A stretch of DNA of 15,225 nt from AC-69 sp044869895 (GCA_044869895.1 JBIOXZ010000091.1:1-15225), one strand, 5' to 3'; positions 1-13,061 are shown, numbered from the stretch's first letter. Notes: a model not told the origin generated them from the letters alone. A program made the numbers and translations.

Positions 1-1
1 C

Positions 2-1186
2 CTACTTCACGATCCTGGTCACTCGCCCGGCACCCACGGTCCGTCCGCCCTCCCGGATGGCAAACCGCAGGGCCTCCTCCATGGCGATGGGCTTCTCCAG
101 GGTCACCGTGACCTCGATGTTGTCCCCGGGCATGACCATCTCCACCCCCTCGGGGGTGTGCAGCGTCCCGGTCACGTCGGTGGTCCGGAAGTAGAACTGG
201 GGCTTGTAGCCGTTGAAGAACGGGGTGTGCCTGCCCCCCTCCTCCTTGGACAGCACGTAGACCTGGGAGGAGAAGTCGGTGTGCGGGGTGATGGACCCCG
301 GCTTTGCCAGCACCTGGCCCCGCTCCACGTCGTCCTTGTCGATCCCCCGCAGCAGCACCCCCACGTTGTCGCCGGCCTGGACCTCGTCCAGGAGCTTTCG
401 GAACATCTCCAGGTCGGTGGCCGTGGTCTTGCGGGTGTCCCGAAGCCCCACGATCTCGACCTCCCCCATCTTCTTCAGGCTGCCCCGTTCCACCCTGCCG
501 GTGACCACGGTGCCCCGCCCGGTGATGGTGAACACGTCCTCGATGGCCATGAGGAAGGGCTTGTCGATGTCTCGGACCGGCTCGGGGATGAAGGTGTCCA
601 CGGCGTTCATGAGCTCGATCACCCCGGCCTTGGCCTCCTCGTCGCCCTCCAGGGCCTTGAGGGCGGACAGCCGGATCACCGGGACCTCATCGCCGGGGAA
701 CTCGTAGGAGGAGAGCAGCTCGCGGACCTCCAGCTCCACCAGGTCCAGCAGCTCGGGGTCATCGACCATGTCCACCTTGTTCAGGGCCACCACGATGGCC
801 GGGACGTTCACCTGGCGGGCCAGCAGGACGTGCTCCCGGGTCTGGGGCATGGGGCCGTCGGCGGCCGAGACCACCAGGATGGCCCCGTCCATCTGGGCCG
901 CCCCGGTGATCATGTTCTTGATGTAGTCGGCGTGCCCGGGGCAGTCCACGTGGGCGTAGTGGCGGGCCTGGGTCTGGTACTCCACGTGGGCGATGGCGAT
1001 GGTGATCCCCCGTTCCCGCTCCTCGGGGGCCTTGTCGATCTGGTCGAAGGGGGTGAAGTCGGCCAGGCCCTGTTCGGCCAGGACCTTGGTGATGGCGGCC
1101 GTCAGGGTGGTCTTGCCGTGGTCGATGTGGCCGATGGTGCCGATGTTCACGTGCGGCTTGGTCCGCTCGAACTTCTTCTTCGCCAT
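2..1186 (-). CDS. tuf: Elongation factor Tu
   Basis: EF-Tu is the GTPase that delivers aminoacyl-tRNA to the ribosomal A site. The 394-residue product has the normal family length and is complete, with its TAG stop at bases 2-4. All GTPase motifs are visible: P-loop GHIDHGKT near residues 18-25, RGITI in switch I, DCPGH in switch II, NKVD, and the SAL guanine-base motif. Domains 2 and 3 follow (GRGTVVTGRVERG, GGRHTPFFNGYKPQFYFRTTDVTG) and end in the usual REGGRTVGAG segment. The ATG is preceded by a purine-only stretch containing GGGGAAGGAAG, a good ribosome binding site. It lies 40 bases after fusA and is the last str-operon gene in the window; no promoter of its own is evident in the gap. 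Alanine codons in the stretch I read are mostly GCC, as expected for a very highly expressed gene. Confidence 0.99.
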   Translation of the reverse strand: MAKKKFERTKPHVNIGTIGHIDHGKTTLTAAITKVLAEQGLADFTPFDQIDKAPEERERGITIAIAHVEYQTQARHYAHVDCPGHADYIKNMITGAAQMDGAILVVSAADGPMPQTREHVLLARQVNVPAIVVALNKVDMVDDPELLDLVELEVRELLSSYEFPGDEVPVIRLSALKALEGDEEAKAGVIELMNAVDTFIPEPVRDIDKPFLMAIEDVFTITGRGTVVTGRVERGSLKKMGEVEIVGLRDTRKTTATDLEMFRKLLDEVQAGDNVGVLLRGIDKDDVERGQVLAKPGSITPHTDFSSQVYVLSKEEGGRHTPFFNGYKPQFYFRTTDVTGTLHTPEGVEMVMPGDNIEVTVTLEKPIAMEEALRFAIREGGRTVGAGRVTRIVK

Positions 1187-1187
1187 G

Positions 1188-1217
1188 CTTCCTTCCCCTT
1201 CCCCCTTCTCCCTCTCT
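1188..1217 (-). promoter_or_regulatory. 30-base purine-only ribosome binding region of tuf
   Basis: On the transcript strand every base in this stretch is A or G, with repeated GGAG/GGGAAGG/AAGGA blocks ending two bases before the tuf ATG. It fills most of the fusA-tuf gap. It offers several overlapping Shine-Dalgarno matches and should be free of stable secondary structure, which fits a very strongly translated gene. Confidence 0.6.
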
Positions 1218-1226
1218 GTTCGCGGC

Positions 1227-3395
<2,169 letters not shown>

Positions 3396-3417
3396 CTAGC
3401 CCACCCCCTCGACCAAC

Positions 3418-3437
3418 GCCGGGCGCGAGAGCCCGGC
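3418..3437 (-). repeat. Perfect GC hairpin between rpsG and fusA
   Basis: A 7-base-pair all-GC stem (3418-3424 with 3431-3437) encloses a 6-base loop in the 59-base rpsG-fusA gap. On the transcript it is followed by GTTGGTCG, not a T tract, so it is unlikely to be a complete intrinsic terminator. It ends about 10 bases before the fusA ribosome binding site. It could stabilise a processed 3' end or modulate fusA translation; that role is inference. Confidence 0.5.
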
Positions 3438-3454
3438 ACGAACGTTTGCTTCGA

Positions 3455-3925
3455 TCACCATCGATAGTGCGCGAACGCCTTGTTCGCCTCGGCCATCTTG
3501 TGCATGTCCTCGCGCCGCTTGACCGATGCCCCCTGGCCTTGGGAGGCGTCCATGATCTCCCCCACCAATCGGTCGGACATGGAGTGTTCCTTACGGGCGC
3601 GGGAGTAATTCACCAGCCAGCGCAGCGCGAGCGTGGTGCCCCGGGTCGGCCGAACCTCCACCGGCACCTGGTAGTTGGCCCCGCCGACCCGCCGGGACCG
3701 AACCTCGAGCATGGGCCGGACGTTTTCCACCGCTCGCTTCAGCGTGATGACCGGGTCGTTGGCCGTCCGCTCCGAGATGACTTCGAGTGCCTTGTACACG
3801 GTCCGTTCGGCCATCGACTTCTTGCCGTCGTACAGGACCTTGCTGATGAGCTGAGTCACCAGGGGGTTCTGGTAGACGGGGTCGGGCTCGATCTCCCTGC
3901 GTACGGCAGGGCCCTTGCGAGGCAT
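3455..3925 (-). CDS. rpsG: 30S ribosomal protein S7
   Basis: S7 is a primary 16S rRNA-binding protein that nucleates the 30S head and lines the E site. The 156-residue product has the standard bacterial length. It begins MPRKGPAVRREIEPDP, carries the conserved central segment VGGANYQVPVEVRP followed by LALRWLV, and ends in KRREDMHKMAEANKAFAHYRW, all typical of S7. The ATG follows the rpsL stop by only two bases and the upstream Shine-Dalgarno match is weak, so its translation is probably coupled to that of rpsL. In Escherichia coli S7 represses its own operon through the rpsL-rpsG junction. Here that junction is too short to hold the same site, so any autoregulation would have to act elsewhere. 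Confidence 0.99.
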   Translation of the reverse strand: MPRKGPAVRREIEPDPVYQNPLVTQLISKVLYDGKKSMAERTVYKALEVISERTANDPVITLKRAVENVRPMLEVRSRRVGGANYQVPVEVRPTRGTTLALRWLVNYSRARKEHSMSDRLVGEIMDASQGQGASVKRREDMHKMAEANKAFAHYRW

Positions 3926-3927
3926 CG

Positions 3928-4302
3928 CTACTCGCCCACCCTCTTGGCCCCGTAGCGGGATCGCGCCTTCTTGCGGTCCCTAACGCCCGCGGTGTCGAGG
4001 GTGCCCCGAATGATCTTGTACCGAACCCCCGGCAGGTCCTTCACCCGGCCACCCCGAACCAGGACGATGGAGTGCTCCTGGAGGTTGTGGCCGATCCCCG
4101 GGATGTAGGCGGTGACCTCGACCCCGGTTGTCAGGCGGACCCGGGCAACCTTTCGAAGGGCCGAGTTGGGCTTCTTCGGGGTGGTCGTGTAGACACGAGT
4201 ACACACGCCGCGGCGCTGCGGAGAGCCCTTGAGCGCAGGGCTCTTCGTCTTGCCCCGCGGGCGCTCGCGTCCTTCTCGGACCAGTTGCTGGATCGTGGGC
4301 AT
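3928..4302 (-). CDS. rpsL: 30S ribosomal protein S12
   Basis: S12 sits at the decoding centre and affects fidelity and streptomycin response. The product from the ATG at 4302 is 124 residues, the same as E. coli S12. The reading frame extends 21 codons further upstream, but MPTIQQLVREGR is the family N terminus, so the longer start is rejected. Conserved blocks are RRGVCTRVYTTTPKKPNSALRKV, GIGHNLQEHS and RGGRVKDLPGVRY. Lys43 and Lys88, the classic streptomycin-resistance positions, are both wild type, and Asp89, the beta-methylthiolation site in E. coli, is present. It is the first gene of the str operon and is preceded by a leader of about 165 bases with a candidate attenuator. The Shine-Dalgarno match is weak (GAGA about six bases upstream). 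Confidence 0.99.
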   Translation of the reverse strand: MPTIQQLVREGRERPRGKTKSPALKGSPQRRGVCTRVYTTTPKKPNSALRKVARVRLTTGVEVTAYIPGIGHNLQEHSIVLVRGGRVKDLPGVRYKIIRGTLDTAGVRDRKKARSRYGAKRVGE

Positions 4303-4345
4303 GTCGGTCTCGTGTTCACTCTCGCCTTGGTCTCCATGGGGGGTC

Positions 4346-4376
4346 CAACGAAAAGCCGGACCCACGGGCCCGGCTT
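4346..4376 (-). terminator. Intrinsic-terminator-like hairpin in the rpsL leader
   Basis: On the transcript, AAGCCGG (4370-4376) pairs with CCGGCTT (4353-4359) across a 10-base loop and is followed by TTCGTTG, giving the tail TTTTCGTTG. It lies about 45 bases upstream of the rpsL start and downstream of a good promoter. It is therefore either an attenuator of the str operon or a stop for transcripts arriving from rpoC. The same nonamer tail follows the rplJ leader terminator in this window. Confidence 0.6.
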
Positions 4377-4410
4377 CCAGGGACTCGCCTCAGGCACAAT
4401 TGTCCCTTGG
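4377..4410 (-). repeat. str leader hairpin directly before the terminator
   Basis: AGGGAC (transcript, 4402-4407) pairs with GTCCCT (4379-4384); two more C-G pairs (4409-4410 with 4377-4378) extend the stem past a one-base bulge at 4408. The loop contains a small GCC-TGA-GGC stem. It abuts the 5' arm of the terminator-like hairpin, so the two could stack. Confidence 0.45.
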
Positions 4411-4437
4411 GGGTCCCCCCTGAAAGCTTGCATGGAT

Positions 4438-4462
4438 ACCGAACCCGCCCGCCGGGTCCGGT
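4438..4462 (-). repeat. First hairpin of the rpsL leader
   Basis: On the transcript ACCGGACCCG (4453-4462) pairs with CGGGTTCGGT (4438-4447) over ten positions with a single G-U wobble and a five-base loop. It begins within a few bases of the expected transcription start. Its 5' arm contains CCGGACCC, which is also perfectly complementary to GGGTCCGG in the 3' part of the downstream terminator-like hairpin. Confidence 0.55.
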
Positions 4463-4474
4463 GTGCAACCAGTA

Positions 4475-4504
4475 AGGCTACTAGGCACGATGCGTGCTCG
4501 TCAA
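4475..4504 (-). promoter_or_regulatory. Candidate str operon (rpsL) promoter
   Basis: A TTGACG -35 box (4499-4504) and a TAGCCT -10 box (4475-4480) are separated by 18 bases. This fits the actinobacterial sigma-A pattern TTGAC-N17/18-TANNNT. Transcription would begin near 4466-4470, giving a leader of about 165 bases before rpsL. Confidence 0.6.
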
Positions 4505-4549
4505 CGAACGGCGGCGAACCAGAGGAATGGTCCGCGCCGAGCACCCGCC

Positions 4550-4564
4550 TGCTAGCTTGGCGCC
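4550..4564 (+). promoter_or_regulatory. Extended -10 promoter for a probable leaderless mRNA
   Basis: TGC-TAGCTT (4550-4558) matches the extended -10 form TGN-TANNNT, and exactly six bases separate it from the GTG start at 4565. There is no Shine-Dalgarno sequence at usable distance. This spacing places transcription initiation on the start codon itself, the common arrangement for leaderless genes in Actinobacteria. No convincing -35 is visible. Confidence 0.55.
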
Positions 4565-5344
4565 GTGCCTGCTCTGGCCGATCTCCTGGAGCTCGCCGAG
4601 CAGGCCGTCCTGCGTGGCGGCGCTCTCGTGGCCAGGGAGGGGCCGGCCCCCATGGCCGAGGCCAAGGGAGCCGGCGACTACGTGACCGAAGTGGACCGGG
4701 CCTCCGAGCGGGCTATCCGGGAGGTTCTCGGCGAGGGCACCCCGGACATCCCCGTGGTGGGTGAGGAGGCCGGAGGCGCCGGCGGCAGGCGGTCCTGGGT
4801 GGTCGATCCGCTGGACGGCACCACCAATTACGTGCACGGGTTCCCGGTCGTCGGGGTCTCCGTGGCGCTGGTGGAAGACGGAAGGCCCACCGTGGGCGTC
4901 GTCCACGCCCCGTTCCTGAGGCAGACGATCCTGGGTGCCAAAGGGCTGGGTGCACGGGTCCGAACGGGGCGCCGGGAGGTGGAGGCGAGGGTCTCGGGAC
5001 GCCCGGTCGAGCAGGCCGTGGTGGGAACGGGCTTCCCGTTCAGGCGGAAGGGTCTCCTCCCCCGATACATGGCCGCCTTCCAGGCGTGCTTGGAACGATT
5101 CGAAGACCTCCGCCGACCCGGGGCCGCCGCGCTGGACCTCGCCTGGGTGGCGGCCGGAGCGTTCGAGGGGTTCTTCGAGCTCGGGCTGGCGCCCTGGGAC
5201 GTGGCCGCCGGGGCGCTGCTCATCGAGGAGGCCGGCGGCGTGGTGAGCGACTGGCAGGGAGGGCCGGACTACCTGAGCGGCGACGTCCTGGCAGGGTCGC
5301 CAGCCATCCACGCGACGCTGCTGGAGATCGCGAGGAATGACTGA
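4565..5344 (+). CDS. Inositol monophosphatase family phosphatase
   Basis: This 259-residue protein belongs to the Mg2+-dependent, lithium-sensitive sugar-phosphatase superfamily, which hydrolyses substrates such as inositol-1-phosphate, histidinol phosphate, fructose-1,6-bisphosphate or PAP. Visible motifs are K34 with D44 near the N terminus, the metal ligand motif GEE (66-68), the signature WVVDPLDGTTNYVHG (78-92, metal ligands D81 and D84), a RRPGAAALDLAWVAAG block (D191), and WDVAAGALLIEEAGG (211-225, D212). Length and catalytic residues are complete, so it should be active. Substrate cannot be set from sequence; SuhB-like and HisN-like roles are both possible. It is the only plus-strand gene here, converging on rpoC and diverging from rpsL. 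The GTG start is chosen because the family N terminus fits and a -10 box lies six bases upstream. Confidence 0.93.
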   Translation: MPALADLLELAEQAVLRGGALVAREGPAPMAEAKGAGDYVTEVDRASERAIREVLGEGTPDIPVVGEEAGGAGGRRSWVVDPLDGTTNYVHGFPVVGVSVALVEDGRPTVGVVHAPFLRQTILGAKGLGARVRTGRREVEARVSGRPVEQAVVGTGFPFRRKGLLPRYMAAFQACLERFEDLRRPGAAALDLAWVAAGAFEGFFELGLAPWDVAAGALLIEEAGGVVSDWQGGPDYLSGDVLAGSPAIHATLLEIARND

Positions 5345-5538
5345 TCCGTAGCGGCTGACGTTGGGGGGGGACCGATATATCGCTGCGGCCCTCGCGCACG
5401 ACCTGTCGACACCTCGTCGCCCTGCTCGCTCCGGAACGCGGGTCGTTCTCGTCGAGGCGGGGGGGCGGGCAGGAATACCCCGATGCCGCCCCCGCCGCCC
5501 CTGCTGGGACTGAGGACGATCCCGAACCCGGTCCCGAG
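5345..5538. other. Convergent intergenic region between the phosphatase gene and rpoC
   Basis: No gene is seen in these 194 bases. They hold an eight-G run (5363-5370), the AT-rich palindrome CGATATATCG (5373-5382), the palindrome TGTCGACA (5404-5411) and a GC-rich hairpin (5461-5493). Transcripts from both sides should end here. Confidence 0.6.
5461..5493. terminator. GC-rich hairpin, possible bidirectional terminator
   Basis: GGGGGCGG (5461-5468) and CCGCCCCC (5486-5493) form a perfect 8-base-pair stem around a 17-base loop, about midway between two convergent stop codons. There is no T tract on either side. U-less GC hairpins of this type are often proposed as terminators in high-GC Actinobacteria; function here is inferred from position. 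Confidence 0.4.
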
Positions 5539-9450
<3,912 letters not shown>

Positions 9451-9508
9451 TTAGGCGTTCGCCTCCTCGCGCACGTACCCCTCCATCAGTTTCAACACTC
9501 AGCTATTC

Positions 9509-12500
9509 CTAGTCGTAGTCGGCGCCGGCGGGCTCCCGGCGGGAAAGATCGATGCCCAGCTCCTCGGCCGCTCGGAACACGTCCTCGTCGGTCTCCTTCA
9601 GCTCGATCTCCTCGCCCTCGGCCGAGCGGACCTCGACGTTCAGGCACAGGGACTGCATCTCCTTGATCAGGACCTTGAAGGACTCCGGGATCCCCGGCTC
9701 CGGGATGTTCTCGCCCTTGACGATGGCCTCGTACACCTTCACCCGGCCGAGGACGTCGTCGGACTTGATTGTGAGCAACTCCTGCAAGGCGTAGGCCGCA
9801 CCGTAGGCCTCGAGGGCCCACACCTCCATCTCGCCGAACCGCTGCCCGCCGAACTGGGCCTTCCCGCCCAGCGGCTGCTGGGTGATCATCGAGTAGGGGC
9901 CGGTTGACCGGGCGTGGATCTTGTCATCCACCAGGTGGAGCAGCTTCATGATGTACGCCACGCCAACGGTGACGGGCTCCTCGTAGGGCTCCCCGTTCCG
10001 GCCGTCGAACAGCATGGCCTTGCCCACCTTGTCGACCAGGGTCTTCCCGTCCCGGTCGGAGTTGGCCTTCTGCAGGGCCTCCAGGATCTCCCACTCCCTC
10101 GCGCCGTCGAACACGGGCGAGGCGATGTAGGCGGGACCCTCGAGGTTCCGGCCATCCTTGGAGAACCCCATGAGCGAGGCCCATCCCAGGTGCGCCTCCA
10201 GGATCTGGCCCAGGTTCATCCGGGACGGCACGCCCAGCGGATTCAGGATGATGTCGACCGGCGTCCCGTCGGCCAGGAACGGCATGTCCTCCTCGGCCAG
10301 GATGGTCGAGATCACGCCCTTGTTGCCGTGGCGGCCGGCCAGCTTGTCGCCGTCGGAGATCTTCCGCTTCTGGGCCACGTACACCCGGACCAGCTGGTTC
10401 ACGCCCGGGGGCAGCTCGTCGCCCTCCTCGCGAGAGAACACGCGCACCCCGATGACCTTGCCGGACTCGCCGTGGGGCACCTTCAGCGAGGTGTCCCGGA
10501 CCTCCCGGGCCTTCTCGCCGAAGATCGCCCGGAGCAGCCGCTCCTCGGGGGTGAGCTCCGTCTCGCCCTTGGGGGTGACCTTGCCCACCAGGTAGTCGCC
10601 CGGGTTGACCTCGGCCCCGATCCGGACGATCCCCCGCTCGTCGAGGTCCTTCAGGATCTCCTCGGAGACGTTGGGGATGTCACGGGTGATCTCCTCGGCC
10701 CCGAGCTTGGTGTCGCGGGCGTCGACCTCGTGCTCCTCGATGTGGATCGAGGTCAGGACGTCGCCCTTCACCAACCGCTCGGAGATGATGATGGCGTCCT
10801 CGTAGTTGTGTCCCTCCCAGGGCATGTAGGCCACGACCAGGTTTCGGCCCAGGGCCAGCTCGCCGGACTCGGTTGAGGGGCCGTCGGCGATGACCTGCCC
10901 CTTCACGATCCGGTCGCCCTCCCGGACGAACGGCTTCTGGTTCATGCAGGTGCCCTGGTTCGACCGCCGGTACTTCTGGAGCCGGTAGGTGCGCTGGCCG
11001 CTGCGCTCCCGAACCTGGATCTCGTCGGCCGAGACGTCCTCCACGGTCCCCGTCTCCTCGGCCAGGATCACGTCGCCGGCGTCCACGGCCGCCCGGAACT
11101 CCACCCCGGTGCCGATCAGCGGGGCCTCGGACTTCAGGAGCGGCACCGCCTGGCGCTGCATGTTGGCGCCCATCAGGGCCCGGTTGGCGTCGTCGTGCTC
11201 CAGGAACGGGATCAACGCCGCCGCCACCGAGATGATCTGCTTGGGCGAGACGTCCATGTAGTCGACCTCATCGGGCGGCACCGAGTCGACCTCGCTGCCC
11301 TTCCGCCTGACCAGGATGGAGTCGTCCGTGAACCTCCCGGTCTTCAGCTCGTACGGCGTGTTGGCCTGGGCGATGACGTGGCGGTCCTCCTCGTCGGCGG
11401 AGAGATAGTCGATCTTGCCCGTGACCTTTCCCCCTTCCACCCGCCGGTAGGGGGTCTCGATGAACCCGAACGGGTTGATCCGACCGTAGGTGGACAGGGA
11501 ACCGATGAGGCCGATGTTCGGGCCCTCCGGGGTCTCGATCGGGCACATCCGGCCATAGTGCGAGGGGTGCACGTCACGGACCTCGAAGCCGGCGCGCTCC
11601 CGGGAGAGGCCGCCCGGCCCCAGAGCCGACAGTCGCCGCTTGTGGGTCAGCCCGGCCAGGGGGTTGGTCTGGTCCATGAACTGGGAGAGCTGGCTGGTCC
11701 CGAAGAACTCCTTGATGGAGGCGACCACGGGGCGGATATTGATGAGCGTCTGGGGCGTGATGGCCTCCACGTCCTGCGTGGTCATACGCTCGCGGACCAC
11801 CCGCTCCATGCGCGACAGGCCGATCCGGATCTGGTTCTGGATCAGCTCCCCCACCGACCGCAGCCGACGGTTGCCGAAATGGTCGATGTCGTCGGGCTCG
11901 AACCCCTCTTCCCCGGCGTGCAGCTTCACCAGGTACCGAACGGTCTTCAGCATGTCCTCGTAGGTGAGGATGCCCTTGAACTTGGGTCCTCCCTCGCCAT
12001 GCTCGTCCTTCTGGAGCTCGGCCCATACGCGGAACTTGGGCTGGTCCCAGCCCTTCTTCTCGGGGTTGGAGAGCTCGGCGAGGGCCTTGGCCCGGGCCTT
12101 CAGCTGGGTCTGGAGCACACTCTCGGCCGGACCGAGCTTCTTCGACACTTTGTAGCGGCCCACCCGAGCCAGGTCGTAGCGCTTGGGGTTGAAGAACAGG
12201 TTCTCGAGCAGCGTCCGGGCCGACTCGGCCGTGGGCGGCTCCCCCGGACGGAGTTTGCGGTAGATGTCCTCCAGGGCCTCCTCGGGCGTCTGGACGTGGT
12301 CCTTCTCCAGGGTCAGCTTGATCGATGGCGCATTGTCGAACAGCCCGAGGATGTCCTCCTCGGACCAACCGAGGGCCTTCAACAGGACCGTGACGCTCTG
12401 CCGGCGCTTGCGGTCGATGCGGACCCCGACCGTGTCCTTCTTGTCCACGTCGAACTCAAGCCAGGCCCCCCGGGAGGGGATGATCTTGGCCAGGAAGACG

Positions 12501-12961
12501 TCCTTGTCGGTTGTCTTGTCCAGGTCGCGGCTGAAGTAGACGCCCGGGGACCGAACCAGCTGGGAGACGACCACCCGCTCGGTGCCGTTGATGATGAAGG
12601 TTCCCCGCTCGGTCATCATGGGGAAGTCCCCCATGAAGACCTCCTGCTCCTTGATCTCGCCGGTGGCCTTGTTCACGAACATGGCCTCGACGAACAGGGG
12701 CGCCGAGTAGGTCTGATCCTTGTCCTTGCACTCCTCCTCGGAGTACTTGATCTCCTTGAACTGGTGCTTTCCGAAGTGCAGCTGAAACTGCTCGGTGAAG
12801 TCCTCGATCGGCGAGACCTCCTCCAGGACCTCCCGGATCCCCTCGTCGAGGAGCGTCTGGAAGGAGACGCGCTGGATAGCGATCAGGTCAGGTAGCGGCA
12901 GGACCTCCTCGAGCTTGGCGAAACTGAGACGATCACGGACAGGAACGAGGGCATCAGGCAA
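9509..12961 (-). CDS. rpoB: DNA-directed RNA polymerase subunit beta
   Basis: Beta forms the other pincer of RNA polymerase and the rifampicin pocket. The 1150-residue product is complete. Near the N terminus are CKDKDQTYSAPLFV and FMGDFPMMTERGTFIINGTERVVVSQLVRSPGV (about 109-141). The rifampicin region at 421-450 has D430, H440 and S445, equivalent to E. coli D516, H526 and S531, so the genotype predicts sensitivity; T432 replaces the N518 of E. coli. The C-terminal GGKAQFGGQRFGEMEVWALEAYGA block is intact. About 40 extra residues relative to the mycobacterial protein lie at roughly 278-330. The start is TTG: GGGGGGAGAG lies just upstream and the N terminus leads directly into RLSFAKLEEVLPLPDL. 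Tandem promoters lie upstream, separating its expression from rplJ-rplL. Confidence 0.99.
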   Translation of the reverse strand: MPDALVPVRDRLSFAKLEEVLPLPDLIAIQRVSFQTLLDEGIREVLEEVSPIEDFTEQFQLHFGKHQFKEIKYSEEECKDKDQTYSAPLFVEAMFVNKATGEIKEQEVFMGDFPMMTERGTFIINGTERVVVSQLVRSPGVYFSRDLDKTTDKDVFLAKIIPSRGAWLEFDVDKKDTVGVRIDRKRRQSVTVLLKALGWSEEDILGLFDNAPSIKLTLEKDHVQTPEEALEDIYRKLRPGEPPTAESARTLLENLFFNPKRYDLARVGRYKVSKKLGPAESVLQTQLKARAKALAELSNPEKKGWDQPKFRVWAELQKDEHGEGGPKFKGILTYEDMLKTVRYLVKLHAGEEGFEPDDIDHFGNRRLRSVGELIQNQIRIGLSRMERVVRERMTTQDVEAITPQTLINIRPVVASIKEFFGTSQLSQFMDQTNPLAGLTHKRRLSALGPGGLSRERAGFEVRDVHPSHYGRMCPIETPEGPNIGLIGSLSTYGRINPFGFIETPYRRVEGGKVTGKIDYLSADEEDRHVIAQANTPYELKTGRFTDDSILVRRKGSEVDSVPPDEVDYMDVSPKQIISVAAALIPFLEHDDANRALMGANMQRQAVPLLKSEAPLIGTGVEFRAAVDAGDVILAEETGTVEDVSADEIQVRERSGQRTYRLQKYRRSNQGTCMNQKPFVREGDRIVKGQVIADGPSTESGELALGRNLVVAYMPWEGHNYEDAIIISERLVKGDVLTSIHIEEHEVDARDTKLGAEEITRDIPNVSEEILKDLDERGIVRIGAEVNPGDYLVGKVTPKGETELTPEERLLRAIFGEKAREVRDTSLKVPHGESGKVIGVRVFSREEGDELPPGVNQLVRVYVAQKRKISDGDKLAGRHGNKGVISTILAEEDMPFLADGTPVDIILNPLGVPSRMNLGQILEAHLGWASLMGFSKDGRNLEGPAYIASPVFDGAREWEILEALQKANSDRDGKTLVDKVGKAMLFDGRNGEPYEEPVTVGVAYIMKLLHLVDDKIHARSTGPYSMITQQPLGGKAQFGGQRFGEMEVWALEAYGAAYALQELLTIKSDDVLGRVKVYEAIVKGENIPEPGIPESFKVLIKEMQSLCLNVEVRSAEGEEIELKETDEDVFRAAEELGIDLSRREPAGADYD

Positions 12962-12977
12962 AGACTCTCCCCCCTAG
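12962..12977 (-). promoter_or_regulatory. Strong ribosome binding site setting the rpoB TTG start
   Basis: The transcript reads AGGGGGGAGAGTCT immediately before TTG. The GGAG core sits about five bases from the start codon. No in-frame ATG or GTG near the N terminus has a comparable site, which supports the uncommon TTG start. Confidence 0.7.
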
Positions 12978-13032
12978 GCGGAATGACACGCTTGGGATAC
13001 GGGCATGCGGGACGGCGGCACGGCAAACGAGC

Positions 13033-13061
13033 AGTATACGGTCGCGGACACGCGAAGTCAA
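13033..13061 (-). promoter_or_regulatory. rpoB proximal promoter (P2)
   Basis: TTGACT (13056-13061), a 17-base spacer and TATACT (13033-13038) make a near-consensus housekeeping promoter, the best in the window. Initiation near 13026 would give a leader of about 65 bases to the rpoB TTG. Confidence 0.8.

Noticed and set aside
4303..4365. Longer rpsL with 21 additional N-terminal codons
   Set aside because: S12 starts at MPTIQQLVR by family comparison, giving exactly 124 residues. The extra codons cover the leader and the terminator-like hairpin region.
4300..4434. Possible leader peptide starting at an ATG in the str leader (4432-4434)
   Set aside because: There is no Shine-Dalgarno, the frame runs through the hairpins into rpsL out of frame, and it has no regulatory run of a single amino acid.
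11195..12895. Plus-strand frame of 566 codons opposite rpoB
   Set aside because: Antisense shadow of a strongly conserved gene, with no family similarity or ribosome binding site.
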